A stretch of 64,000 nt of DNA from assembly GCA_018475625.1 (NCBI GenBank), contig JAAKEZ010000007.1, forward strand, positions 62,001 through 126,000, read 5' to 3'. The position numbers were made by a program, and so were the translations under genes. The notes under the pieces are model-generated. The model saw only the letters and a list, made by a program, of their open reading frames with translations. It ran no database searches and was not told the DNA's origin. Shown here piece after piece: positions 8,043-18,242 of this stretch. Each line of letters starts with the position of its first letter. The first letter of the stretch is position 1. The DNA is from Candidatus Bathyarchaeota archaeon A05DMB-2 (GTDB lineage Archaea; Thermoproteota; Bathyarchaeia; Bathyarchaeales; Bathycorpusculaceae).

Positions 8043-9665
8043 ATGAGCTTCGAAGTCAAAGAAAAAGACCTGCTCGCACGCATCGGAAAACTCAAAACCA
8101 AAAGTGGCACAGTGGAGACTCCGCTGCTGTTCCCTGTAGTTAATCCCAGTATTCAGCTTATCCCGTCCAAACAGTTGAAGGACGAGTTCGGTTTCGAAGC
8201 CGTCATAACTAACGCGTACATACTCAAGAAGCGCTACCAAAACAAGCCCGTTGAGCAGGGTGTGCACCATTTTCTCGGGTTCGATGGCGCGGTTATGACA
8301 GACTCTGGCGCTTACCAAATCCTCGTTTATGGCAATGTGGGGGTCACCCAAGCCGAAATTGTCGAGTACCAAGAGCAGATAGGCAGCGACATCGCCACCA
8401 TACTCGACATCCCAACAGGCTGGAAAGTAACCCGAGAACACGCTGAAGCTACGGTGATGGAAACACTTGAACGAGCCAAAATTTTCTTAAAAACCAAAAC
8501 CCGCGATGACATCCTCTGGGTTGGGCCAGTCCAAGGCGGCAGACACCTGGACTTGGTGGCGAAATCTGCTGTCGCCATGGGAAAAATGCCCTTCCAAATT
8601 CACGCCTTGGGAAGCCCAACGGAAGTCATGGAGAACTACCGCTACGACGTGCTGGTGGACATGATTTTGGCGGCTAAACGAAACCTGCCTGCTGAGCGAC
8701 CTCTTCACCTTTTCGGCGCAGGACACCCAGCCATGTTCGCTTTAGCCGTGGCTTTGGGCTGCGACTCCTTCGACTCCGCCGCTTATGCGCTGTACGCCCG
8801 AGAAGGGCGCTACATGACTGAGAACGGTACATGGAGCTTGAGCGAACTAGACTACTTCCCATGCCAATGCCCGAAGTGCGCGGGCACCACGCCGAAAACG
8901 GTGGCGGCGCTACCGAAAAATGATAAGGAGGCGTTCCTCGCTGAGCATAATCTCTACGTCTGCATCGCCGAGCTTCGGCGGATAAAGCAGAGCGTCAGGG
9001 ACGGCAGGCTCTGGGAGCACTTGGAAATGAGGGCGCATGGACATCCTGCCTTGTTTACGGCGCTTAAAAAGCTGAAAAACCACGTAGACTTCATCGAGAA
9101 ATACGCGCCAGCAGCAAAGAAAAGCGGGCTTTTTTTCTTCAATTCAGCGGGGCTTGCTCGTCCCGAAGTGGTTCGTTACAGGAATCGACTGCGAGAACGC
9201 TATACCCCTCCCCAGGACGCAAGAGTACTGTTGCTGGTTCCACAGTCGAGGAAGAAGCCTTTCCACAAAGCACAGGAATTCAACAAGGTCAGGCAAGCCA
9301 TACAACGCTTAAGCGAGACACAGTCAAGCCTGATTCACATCTGCTTCTACGCTGCGCCTTTCGGCGTGGTCCCGCTGGAGCTTGACGAAGTCTACCCGCT
9401 TTCCCAGCATGAGACCGCGCTTCCGCTTGACCGCGAAACCATAGACTACGTGGCAAACCAATTGTCCGAATACGTCGAGCAAACGCATTACGGGGTTGTG
9501 GTGCTGGTTCATGACCCTCAGAACTGGCGTGACATCGTCAAGTTGTGCGGAGCCACATGCAGAAGGAAAGGCGTAAGCTTCGATTTTGTGGACGTTGAAG
9601 CGGAGGGAGGCAAAAACATTTTAACTCGGTTAGAGCTGATTCTGAGGAAACACTTGAGCGAATGA
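8043..9665 (+). CDS. tgtA: Archaeosine tRNA-guanine transglycosylase (ArcTGT)
   Basis: The enzyme swaps guanine-15 of archaeal tRNA for preQ0, the first step to archaeosine. Visible catalytic features are DSGAYQ (general acid Asp at about residue 87) and the nucleophile region CDSFDSAAYALYAREG. The zinc site is CQCPKC with a downstream His. Residues from about 370 form the C-terminal DUF5591-like part shared with ArcS (RVLLLVPQSRKKPF, HICFYAAPFGVVPLEL). At 540 residues it ends in LRKHLSE, and I see no terminal PUA domain, unlike the usual archaeal enzyme. PUA may be encoded elsewhere or be missing. It overlaps the PHP gene by ATGA. Confidence 0.93.
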   Translation: MSFEVKEKDLLARIGKLKTKSGTVETPLLFPVVNPSIQLIPSKQLKDEFGFEAVITNAYILKKRYQNKPVEQGVHHFLGFDGAVMTDSGAYQILVYGNVGVTQAEIVEYQEQIGSDIATILDIPTGWKVTREHAEATVMETLERAKIFLKTKTRDDILWVGPVQGGRHLDLVAKSAVAMGKMPFQIHALGSPTEVMENYRYDVLVDMILAAKRNLPAERPLHLFGAGHPAMFALAVALGCDSFDSAAYALYAREGRYMTENGTWSLSELDYFPCQCPKCAGTTPKTVAALPKNDKEAFLAEHNLYVCIAELRRIKQSVRDGRLWEHLEMRAHGHPALFTALKKLKNHVDFIEKYAPAAKKSGLFFFNSAGLARPEVVRYRNRLRERYTPPQDARVLLLVPQSRKKPFHKAQEFNKVRQAIQRLSETQSSLIHICFYAAPFGVVPLELDEVYPLSQHETALPLDRETIDYVANQLSEYVEQTHYGVVVLVHDPQNWRDIVKLCGATCRRKGVSFDFVDVEAEGGKNILTRLELILRKHLSE

Positions 9666-10276
9666 CCTTGATTAGAGCCGACTTGCACGTTCACACCACG
9701 TTCTCGGATGATTCGTCGATAACACCTAAGACACTAGTAGAGCGGCTTATGGCGCACAATTTCATCAAGGTGGCAGCCGTAACCGACCACGACACAGTCG
9801 CTGGCTGCGGCGTAACGCGGCAGCTCGCTTCCGCTTACCCCGACATCCTGATAATTCCAGGTGTTGAGATAAGCACTCAGCAGGGCGACATCGTGATTTT
9901 AGGCACCGAGGAACTGCCCCCTAAACCATGGACTGTGGAAGGCATTTTGGATTTCGCTCGGGAAAACGGCGCCGTTTCTGTGGTGGCGCATCCTTACCGC
10001 GAGTGGGGCATGGGTGATTTAGCCAAGAATTACAAGTTTGACGCCGTCGAAGTCTACAACGGCGCCTCGCCATCAGCCTCCAACAAAGCAGCTCAGGACT
10101 TGGCTAAACTGATGGGATTGCCGGGCGTGGCTGGCAGTGACGCGCACCAATCCTCAGAGCTATGTACCGTTTATACGGAAATCCAAGCTGGCTTAGACGT
10201 TGACGAGATTCTCACAGCGTTGAAGAAGGGCTTGGTTAAGGTGCCGCCGTTTGCTGGGAGGTCAATACATTTTTAA
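9662..10276 (+). CDS. PHP-domain metal-dependent phosphoesterase
   Basis: PHP domains hydrolyse phosphoester bonds using two or three metal ions. In 204 residues the metal ligands stand out: DLHVHTTFSDDS (about 7-18), VTDHDT, IPGVEIST, VVAHPYR and GSDAH. The set looks complete, so it is probably active on a nucleotide or other small phosphoester (substrate unknown). The ATG overlaps the tgtA stop, indicating co-translation. A link to tRNA modification is therefore possible but not shown. Related stand-alone archaeal PHP proteins have similar length. Confidence 0.88.
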   Translation: MTLIRADLHVHTTFSDDSSITPKTLVERLMAHNFIKVAAVTDHDTVAGCGVTRQLASAYPDILIIPGVEISTQQGDIVILGTEELPPKPWTVEGILDFARENGAVSVVAHPYREWGMGDLAKNYKFDAVEVYNGASPSASNKAAQDLAKLMGLPGVAGSDAHQSSELCTVYTEIQAGLDVDEILTALKKGLVKVPPFAGRSIHF

Positions 10277-10334
10277 AACAGAAAACCAGATTCTTGACTA
10301 TTCATTAACTGCTAAAGAAAAGGATTGGTTCTAA

Positions 10335-11591
10335 TTGAAGATAGGATTTTTAGGTGGAGCACGCGAGGTCGGCAGGATAGGAATAGCGGTAAAAACTGAG
10401 AAGACTCAGGTTTTGTTGGACTACGGCGTAATGCTGAATAATGAGCCGGGGTTTCCCATGCATGTTCCGCCAAAAGAAGTAGACGGGTTAATTTTGACGC
10501 ACAGCCACCTTGACCACTCCGGCGCCTTGCCAATCTACTACATTGAGGGCAAGAAACCGCTGTACACGAACAAGCTCAATTTGGAGTTGTCGCAGCTTCT
10601 CATCCAAGACTTCATCCACCTCTCAAGCTACTACTTGCCTTTCGAGTACTTGGAGCTGAAAACGATGCTGCGTAGCAACAAGCATCTGGACTTCGGCGTG
10701 GAAGAAAACTTGGGTGACATGAGATTTCAGCTTTTGAACGCTGGACACACGCCGGGAAGCGCGTCGGTGCTGATTGAGGCTGAAGGCAAACGAGTGCTTT
10801 ATACAAGCGACTTCAACATTATCGACAGCCAACTGCTGGCTGGCGCCTCCATGGATTACGGGGATTTGGATGTGGTTATAATGGAGAGCACTTACGCAAA
10901 TGAGGAACATACTGAACGTAGAGCGCTTGAAAAACGGTTTGTGGAGTCCGTCACAGAAGTGGTGGAGAAAGGCGGAACCGTGTTGGTGCCTGCTTTCGGG
11001 GTTGGCAGGTCGCAGGAGATGGCTTGCATCCTCGCAGCGTACCACTTTGAATACCCCGTTGTCTTGGACGGCATGGCTCGTGAGGCAAGCAGGATAATCA
11101 TGAATTATAAGGAGTTTCTCAGAGACCCGAAGCTGTTCATGAACGCCATGCACTCAGTTGATTGGGTAGAAAGTTGGCGGGACAGGCGAAAAGCTCTCAA
11201 ATCTCCAGGTGTCATTATATCAACCGCTGGCATGTTAAAGGGTGGTCCTGCTGCCTTTTACGTGTCTAAGCTAGGAAAGAAGGCCAACAATGCCATATTC
11301 CTCGTAAGCTACCAGATTCCGGGAACTCCTGGAAAAGAGCTTCTGGAAAAGGGCATCTGCACGATTGACGGCAAACTCCGCAAGATTAAAGCCCGCTACG
11401 AACATTTCGACTTCTCTTCGCACTGCGGTGCAAGCCAGCTTAAAGAAGCGTTGCGAAGATTGGGTGGAAAACCGAAGGTGTTTGTTGTTCACGGCGCAGA
11501 GAAAAACTGCGAGCTTTTTGCAGGCTGGGCGAAGAATGAGCTCGGCTTGGAGGCGATGGCACCGAAGACTGGCGATGCATTTGAGGTTTAG
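10335..11591 (+). CDS. Beta-CASP metallo-beta-lactamase ribonuclease (aCPSF/Ysh1 type)
   Basis: These enzymes cut or trim RNA using two zinc ions. The 418-residue product has motif 2 as HSHLDHSG (about 57-64), GHTPGS, a later YTSDFN motif and the beta-CASP signatures VPAFGVGRSQEM and STAGMLKGGP. HFDFSSHCG and VVHGAEKNC lie near the end. No KH domains precede it, unlike aCPSF1, so it resembles aCPSF2 or the RNase J-like archaeal group. It starts with TTG at 10335. It precedes archaemetzincin by 10 bases in the same direction. Confidence 0.88.
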   Translation: MKIGFLGGAREVGRIGIAVKTEKTQVLLDYGVMLNNEPGFPMHVPPKEVDGLILTHSHLDHSGALPIYYIEGKKPLYTNKLNLELSQLLIQDFIHLSSYYLPFEYLELKTMLRSNKHLDFGVEENLGDMRFQLLNAGHTPGSASVLIEAEGKRVLYTSDFNIIDSQLLAGASMDYGDLDVVIMESTYANEEHTERRALEKRFVESVTEVVEKGGTVLVPAFGVGRSQEMACILAAYHFEYPVVLDGMAREASRIIMNYKEFLRDPKLFMNAMHSVDWVESWRDRRKALKSPGVIISTAGMLKGGPAAFYVSKLGKKANNAIFLVSYQIPGTPGKELLEKGICTIDGKLRKIKARYEHFDFSSHCGASQLKEALRRLGGKPKVFVVHGAEKNCELFAGWAKNELGLEAMAPKTGDAFEV

Positions 11592-11600
11592 GGCGCTGTT

Positions 11601-12152
11601 ATGAAAGTAGGAATCGTACCCATCGGACAAGTAGACACAGCAATATTGCGCCGCATCAAGGATAACTTGGAGCAGATTTTCCCTGAGACAGCATGCAAGG
11701 TGATAGCTGAGAAAATGCCTCTTCTGGACAGAGCATTTGACAAGAAGCGCAGGCAGTATCGTTCAAACGTGATTTTAAGTGAAATTCAAGCGTTTGCTGC
11801 TGAAAAATCGTATTTAGACCGCGTTTTAGGCGTCGTGGACGTGGACATTTTTGTTCCTGAGTTGAATTTTGTTTTCGGCGAGGCCTCTTGCCCAGGGAAA
11901 GCTGCCTTGGTATCATTGTTTCGGCTTAGACCCGAGTTTTACAGTGCATCTGCTGATGAAGCGGTTTTTTTGGCGAGAGCAGTGAAGGAAGCAGTTCACG
12001 AGTTGGGGCACACTTTGGGGTTGCGGCATTGTCCTCGCGTTTTGTGTGTCATGCACTTTTCTAATTCGATTTTTGACACGGATAAAAAACAAAGCTTATT
12101 CTGTGACGACTGTTACTTCCAAGCTGCTTTAAGCCTCAGCAACATGGGGTAG
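11601..12152 (+). CDS. amzA: Archaemetzincin zinc metalloprotease
   Basis: Archaemetzincins are small soluble metallopeptidases. The 183-residue protein carries the full diagnostic pattern: HELGHTLGLRHC at residues 133-144 (three His ligands and the catalytic Glu), then C149, the Met-turn near M151, and CDDC at 168-171. The four cysteines form the second, structural zinc site of this family. Physiological substrate is unknown for archaeal members. It lies between the beta-CASP nuclease and presenilin genes with gaps of under 10 bases, so the three are probably one operon. Confidence 0.93.
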   Translation: MKVGIVPIGQVDTAILRRIKDNLEQIFPETACKVIAEKMPLLDRAFDKKRRQYRSNVILSEIQAFAAEKSYLDRVLGVVDVDIFVPELNFVFGEASCPGKAALVSLFRLRPEFYSASADEAVFLARAVKEAVHELGHTLGLRHCPRVLCVMHFSNSIFDTDKKQSLFCDDCYFQAALSLSNMG

Positions 12153-12157
12153 TTTGA

Positions 12158-12982
12158 TTGACTGAACGATTTACCGCTAAAACCGTGCACTTAATACCTG
12201 TGCTAGCGAGTTTAATGTTCGGACTGGCTTGCGCCTCCGCGTTGCTGCCTCAGTCGTTTGCGCCTATCCCGGTGACGCCGTTTCCCGAAAACTCGCCATC
12301 CGGACCTTTTGGAAACGCGATATACTTCGTTGTTCTAGTTGCTATAAGCGCCACAGTCTTCTACATTCTCCTCAAGCGCAAAAGCCAAAAAATAATTAAC
12401 GTACTCATCGGCTTAGCCTTGACCACTGCCGCTTTGCTATTATCACTGATTTACCTATCTGCCGTGCTTGCTTATTTTCCAAGTTTGGAGTTTCTGGTCA
12501 CACCGCTTTCCATTATTCTGACTATCCTTTTTGACCTCGCGGTTTTCCGTTGGGGCAGCAGGGCTCGCAACACCGCCGTGGTCTGCTTAGGCGGAGCGCT
12601 TGGAGTGTTCTTTGGATTTTTCATTCCATTCTGGAGCGCGCTGTTGATTCTCGTGTTCTTGGCGGTTTACGACGTGGTTGCGGTTTATTACGGGCCTGTT
12701 GGCAAAATCGCTCAGTCGGGTTTGGATCAGCTTAAGGGTTTGAGCTACTCGTTTAAGGATATTCAGATGGGCTTGGGGGATTTGGTGTTTTACTCTATGC
12801 TTTCAGGCATCATGCTTTTTAACTTCCAGCCGAATTTCTTGCCGTGCTTCGTTTCTATAATCGGCATTTTGGCTGGTTCTTTTCTCACCTTGTTGATATT
12901 GGAGAGGAAGAACATTTTCCCAGGCTTGCCGCTGCCCGTGTTTTTGGGGTTGGCAGGCGGGCTTCTGGCGTCCCTGATTTAA
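12158..12982 (+). CDS. Presenilin/signal-peptide-peptidase-like intramembrane aspartyl protease
   Basis: The family cleaves peptide bonds inside the membrane with two aspartates. The 274-residue protein has about nine hydrophobic segments. The two catalytic motifs are YD in VFLAVYDVVAVYYG (D172) and GLGD (D208). The family's third motif appears as LPLP near residues 257-260, where PALP is usual. A hydrophilic loop, KIAQSGLDQLKG, joins the two catalytic helices as in presenilins. It uses a TTG start at 12158, five bases after the archaemetzincin stop. The 3' end overlaps the convergent AfpA-like gene by four bases. Confidence 0.88.
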   Translation: MTERFTAKTVHLIPVLASLMFGLACASALLPQSFAPIPVTPFPENSPSGPFGNAIYFVVLVAISATVFYILLKRKSQKIINVLIGLALTTAALLLSLIYLSAVLAYFPSLEFLVTPLSIILTILFDLAVFRWGSRARNTAVVCLGGALGVFFGFFIPFWSALLILVFLAVYDVVAVYYGPVGKIAQSGLDQLKGLSYSFKDIQMGLGDLVFYSMLSGIMLFNFQPNFLPCFVSIIGILAGSFLTLLILERKNIFPGLPLPVFLGLAGGLLASLI

Positions 12983-13563
12983 GTTTGGGCTTTCCCGAAC
13001 CATTCCTCGAAGACTTCACGGATTTTCTGCGGGTTTTCCAGAACGTGCACGTCGTCCATGCGTTCCAGTCGTCTGACGTTTTCGGCATCTTCTTTCCTGA
13101 TTCGCAGCTTCATCTCCTTGCCGTTGGGGAGCTTGGTGTAGACTGTTTTTTCTTCGTAGTCCGTGGGCACGATGTACACTGGCACGAAAGCTTTCAAGCT
13201 CATGCTTGCGGCATTCGTGAGCATGCTGTCGCCTATACCGAGGGCGATTTTTGCCACCGTGTTTGATGTGCCGGGCGCGATGAGGAGAAACTCGTACTTA
13301 CGCATCTGCATCCACGCCGCTAGGAAAGGCGAGTTAGAATTCACCTCAACCTGAATCTTTGAGAAGTTCTGCTTTAGCTCGTTTTCGAGTCGGTAGAATT
13401 TGAGGACTGTTTCTGCGGCTTTGGAAAGGAAAACGTGGATTTCCACGGTGCCCTCGTACTCTTTCTTTATGTCTTTCATGACTTCTAGGAACTCGGCGAT
13501 TTTGTCACCTGCGCCCGAGATTCCCCACGCAACTTTCAGTTTCTTAGCTTCATTTTTAGCCAT
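12979..13563 (-). CDS. Archaeoflavoprotein AfpA-like / dihydromethanopterin reductase-type flavoprotein
   Basis: This flavoprotein family binds FMN in a UbiX/PPC-decarboxylase-like fold. Characterised members accept electrons from ferredoxin or reduce dihydromethanopterin. The product of 194 residues shows VAWGISGAGDKI at the N-terminus, LLIAPGTSNTVAKIALGIGDSMLTNA in the centre and FVPVYIVPTD, all typical of the fold. An alternative start nine bases upstream (13572) is possible. The gene overlaps the 3' end of the upstream iron-sulfur flavoprotein gene, so the two flavoproteins are probably electron-transfer partners. Confidence 0.8.
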   Translation of the reverse strand: MAKNEAKKLKVAWGISGAGDKIAEFLEVMKDIKKEYEGTVEIHVFLSKAAETVLKFYRLENELKQNFSKIQVEVNSNSPFLAAWMQMRKYEFLLIAPGTSNTVAKIALGIGDSMLTNAASMSLKAFVPVYIVPTDYEEKTVYTKLPNGKEMKLRIRKEDAENVRRLERMDDVHVLENPQKIREVFEEWFGKAQT

Positions 13564-14155
13564 GCGGGTCACTCCTGTACCTATTGAGATACTCGGCGAA
13601 GCGCGTCACCGTTTTCTTTAAGCTACGGAAACCCTCTTCGTCCTGCTTCACGCCTTCCAGAGTGTCCTTGGTCCAAAAGGTAGCGCCCAAGTTGGCGCCG
13701 AAGAACCCGCCGCTCGCTACTATCATGCCGTTCAAGACGTAGAAGGTATGAATCTGCTGCAAAGCTGCTTCTTGTCCGCCGACGCGGTCTCCGCCGAGAG
13801 CGATGCCCATACCTACTTTTCCCTTGAAGAAGTTCTTATCAGCCGCCACAACTGCGCGACACCTGTCCATCACCGTTTTAATCTGGGCGCTGGCTCCGCC
13901 GTTGTAGACGGGCGTGGCAAAGATTAACCCATCAGCGTCATTAAGCAGCGCGTAGAGTTCCTGCATGTCATCTTTGAAGACGCACTCCTTGTTTTCGAGG
14001 CAGTAATTGCAGTGGGTGCAGAAGCCGAGTCGCTTGCCGCGGACCGTCCAGAACCGCGTCCCAAAACCTTTCTCCTCAAGCATACGCAAGGCTTCTTTCA
14101 AAACGTGCTCAGTGGCTTGCTGCCTTGGACTGCCGCAAATTCCGACAATAAACAT
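13556..14155 (-). CDS. Iron-sulfur flavoprotein (Isf-type NADPH-dependent FMN reductase family)
   Basis: Isf proteins carry FMN and a compact-motif 4Fe-4S cluster and accept electrons from ferredoxin. They can reduce O2 or peroxide in anaerobes. The 199-residue product opens with the flavin loop GICGSPRQQATEHVL. It carries the compact cluster motif CTHCNYC followed by C six residues later. TPVYNGGASAQIKTVMDRC and an ALGGDRVGGQE loop complete the flavodoxin-like fold. The downstream AfpA-like gene overlaps it, forming a two-gene unit on the minus strand. Confidence 0.88.
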   Translation of the reverse strand: MFIVGICGSPRQQATEHVLKEALRMLEEKGFGTRFWTVRGKRLGFCTHCNYCLENKECVFKDDMQELYALLNDADGLIFATPVYNGGASAQIKTVMDRCRAVVAADKNFFKGKVGMGIALGGDRVGGQEAALQQIHTFYVLNGMIVASGGFFGANLGATFWTKDTLEGVKQDEEGFRSLKKTVTRFAEYLNRYRSDPHG

Positions 14156-14292
14156 AATGCATCAAAAACCAATACGCAGTTGTGCACATTAAACTTTCCT
14201 AGAATGATGTTTGGTTTGCCCTTTGGGCTCTTTCATTCTATGTAAAATTCGTCAAAGATCAGGAAGCCTATTTTTGAAGCAGTGTTGGAAAT

Positions 14293-14847
14293 TCACAGCA
14301 TTCTCAGCAGGTCAGCTTTGGTGATTATACCGACGATGTGGCCTTTCCTGAGCACCAAAACAGCAGAATAGGCTTGTAGAAGGCTCGAAATTGTTGGTAA
14401 TGGTGCGTCTTCACTGACTTGGGGGAAAGCTTCTTCCATGATTTCTCCTACAGGCAACTCAGATATCTGGGATAGATCTTTTCCGCTTAGGATGTGTCGC
14501 AGTATAGTTCTCTCGGAGACGCTGCCAACGGATTGTTTTCCGTTGAAAACGGGAAGCTGAGAATAGCCATAGCTCTTCATCAACTGTACCGCTTTGTAAA
14601 CTGGTTCGCTTTCTTGAACGCCTATAACTTCGCTGTTAATCACTTTTCCTGCCTTAATCTTTTCCTTAATTTCTAACCGTTCAAGCACCTCGAAAATTGT
14701 CTTCACTTTTGTGTAGCAGGAATCGGTTTTTCCCGATTCGAGTTTCGCGATTAAAGATTGGCTTACACCAGCCTGTTTTGCAAGTTCGGCTTGTTTTAGG
14801 CCTAGTTGGCGTCGTTTTTTTGCGATTTCTTCGAGTGATGGTAACAT
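14293..14847 (-). CDS. HTH (XRE) transcriptional regulator with two CBS domains
   Basis: The 184-residue protein begins with a Cro/CI-type helix-turn-helix (EIAKKRRQLGLKQAELAKQ and AGVSQSLIAKLESGK). A CBS pair follows (about 70-184), with VIGVQESEPVYKAVQLMKSY and a closing GHIVGIITKADLLRML. CBS pairs commonly bind adenosyl ligands such as AMP, SAM or MTA. The reading frame extends to 15057, but the ATG at 14847 matches the start of the domain. It is divergent from metY-metX-metW across 117 bases that contain a repeated motif. A role as SAM-responsive regulator of methionine synthesis is inference. Confidence 0.85.
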   Translation of the reverse strand: MLPSLEEIAKKRRQLGLKQAELAKQAGVSQSLIAKLESGKTDSCYTKVKTIFEVLERLEIKEKIKAGKVINSEVIGVQESEPVYKAVQLMKSYGYSQLPVFNGKQSVGSVSERTILRHILSGKDLSQISELPVGEIMEEAFPQVSEDAPLPTISSLLQAYSAVLVLRKGHIVGIITKADLLRML

Positions 14848-16266
<1,419 letters not shown>

Positions 16267-16314
16267 CCTAAAACTCCAAAAATTTTAACCCGCTCTTACA
16301 GGAGGCGAACCATA

Positions 16315-17454
16315 TTGCTTGAAAAACCTCTGGAAACAGCGGAAACCAAATACTTCACTTTTGCGCATCCGCCAGACGATCTAAAGCTTGAATACGGCGA
16401 GAAACTCGGACCTATAACACTTGCGTACGAGACATACGGGGAGCTCAACCAACAAAAATCCAACGCCATACTTGTTGCTCACGCGCTCTCAGGGGACGCT
16501 CACGCCGCTGGATTTCGCAAGGGAGATGTGACTCCAGGCTGGTGGGATAACCTCATCGGTCCAGGAAAGGGCATAGACACAAACAAATATTTCGTAATAT
16601 GCTCCAACGTAATCGGCGGCTGCCGGGGTTCCACTGGGCCCTCATCGTTAAACCCGAAGACAATGCAGCCTTACGGGCTTGATTTCCCAATAATAACTAT
16701 CGGCGACATGGTGAACGCACAACGGCACCTGATTGACCATTTAGGAATAGAAAGATTGTTGACGGTTATCGGCGGTTCGATGGGCGGAATGCAAGTCCTC
16801 CAGTGGATGGTATCCTACCCAGATAGGATACGCTCAGCTATACCAATCGCCACCACGATGAAGCATACGCCTCAGCAGATAGCCTTCAACGAAGTAGGGC
16901 GACAGGCAATTATGGCGGACCCAAACTGGAAAAAAGGACGATACTACGGCTCCGCTGCTCCAGCTAAAGGATTAGCTGTAGCAAGAATGATAGGGCACAT
17001 AACGTATATGAGCGACGTGTCTATGGCAAAGAAGTTCGGGCGGAAAATCAGAACCGAGAAGGAACCGCGCAAGTTCGGAGCGGAATTTGAAGTTGAGGGG
17101 TATTTGCACTATCGCGGTGACAACTTTGTTCAAAGATTCGACGCTAACTCGTACCTTTACATAACGAAAGCGATAGATTACTTCAACATCCTAAACGGCA
17201 CAAACCTATCTGACATCTTCAAAGACCTCAAAGCCAAAGTCTTGGTCATAGCGTTCAAGTCGGACTGGCTTTACCCTGCTTATCAGTCGCAGGAAATCGT
17301 GAAAGCCTGCAAGCTCGCAGGAGTTGACGCCACTTACTGCGAAATAAACTCAACGTATGGACATGACGCATTTCTGCTGGAGATTGAAGAAGAAGCAGAC
17401 CTCATTGAACATTTTCTGAGCACGGTTTCAAACGGCAATAGGAACGGAGGGTAA
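16315..17454 (+). CDS. metX: Homoserine O-acetyltransferase
   Basis: The enzyme acetylates homoserine with acetyl-CoA, producing the substrate for MetY. The 379-residue alpha/beta hydrolase shows the N-terminal pattern [15 protein letters not shown] and [14 protein letters not shown]. The nucleophile serine is S155 in GGSMGGMQ. Asp in FKSDWLYP and His in TYGHDAFL complete the triad. A TTG start at 16315 follows GGAGGCG by six bases. The next gene, metW, begins six bases after its stop. Acetyl versus succinyl specificity is not certain from sequence, but the GCRGSTGP motif and MetY next door favour acetyl. Confidence 0.93.
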   Translation: MLEKPLETAETKYFTFAHPPDDLKLEYGEKLGPITLAYETYGELNQQKSNAILVAHALSGDAHAAGFRKGDVTPGWWDNLIGPGKGIDTNKYFVICSNVIGGCRGSTGPSSLNPKTMQPYGLDFPIITIGDMVNAQRHLIDHLGIERLLTVIGGSMGGMQVLQWMVSYPDRIRSAIPIATTMKHTPQQIAFNEVGRQAIMADPNWKKGRYYGSAAPAKGLAVARMIGHITYMSDVSMAKKFGRKIRTEKEPRKFGAEFEVEGYLHYRGDNFVQRFDANSYLYITKAIDYFNILNGTNLSDIFKDLKAKVLVIAFKSDWLYPAYQSQEIVKACKLAGVDATYCEINSTYGHDAFLLEIEEEADLIEHFLSTVSNGNRNGG

Positions 17455-17459
17455 CAGGT

Positions 17460-18053
17460 ATGAGCCAGCAGCCAACTAAAATTGAACACCAAGTCATTAT
17501 GAACTGGATTGAGCAGGCCGCGTCAGTGCTGGACCTTGGCTGCGGCGACGGCGAACTCTTAACGCGCCTTATCGAAGAAAAGCAAGTGCGTGCCCAAGGC
17601 ATAGAAATCAGCGAGCAATCAATCCACCGCTGCGTCGCCCAAGGCTTAAGCGTATTTCAAGAAGACATCGACACGGGATTGGCTGAGTACGCTGACAAGT
17701 CCTTCGATTACGTGATACTGAACCAGACATTTCAACAGGTGAAAAAACCTGATTTCGTCTTGGAAGAAGCGTTAAGAGTTGGCAAAAAAACAATCGTTGG
17801 ATTCCCCAACTTTGTGCATTATAAAGCACGGTTTCAACTGTTTTTCAGAGGCAAAGTTCCCGTAACACCTTCTCTGCCTTATGAGTGGTACGACACACCA
17901 AACCTTCATTTTCTGAGCATTGCAGACTTCAGAGAGTACTGCAAAAAAAGAGACATCACCATCGAACAATCGGCATTCGTCGCAAAAAACAAAAAAATAA
18001 GACTACTCCCTAACCTGCTCGCTGAAATAGGACTTTTTCTGCTAACAAAATAA
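17460..18053 (+). CDS. metW: Methionine biosynthesis protein MetW (SAM methyltransferase fold)
   Basis: MetW proteins are encoded next to MetX, and studied bacterial examples support MetX activity. The 197-residue product has the SAM loop VLDLGCGDGELL, the acidic post-loop GIEISEQSI, and FDYVILNQTFQQVKKPDFVLEEALRVG. The MetW-specific GFPNFVHYKARFQLFFRG and YEWYDTPNLHFLSIADF follow. It starts six bases after metX, so it is clearly co-transcribed. No genes of the pathway follow. A 190-base gap leads to the convergent EF-2 gene. Confidence 0.92.
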   Translation: MSQQPTKIEHQVIMNWIEQAASVLDLGCGDGELLTRLIEEKQVRAQGIEISEQSIHRCVAQGLSVFQEDIDTGLAEYADKSFDYVILNQTFQQVKKPDFVLEEALRVGKKTIVGFPNFVHYKARFQLFFRGKVPVTPSLPYEWYDTPNLHFLSIADFREYCKKRDITIEQSAFVAKNKKIRLLPNLLAEIGLFLLTK

Positions 18054-18242
18054 TGTGTTTGCAGAACTGAACACGTGCTCTTTTCATTTTTAACTAAATA
18101 GTTTTTTATCAGGGACAGCTACGCTGCAATAGTTTACGCTTTGATATGTTTTTCCACGCACTACAGAACAAGGTATCCACAACATACTCAACTGGAATAA
18201 AGGCAAAAGAAAAGAATTGGAAAAGAGAGAAAAAGTTGTTGC

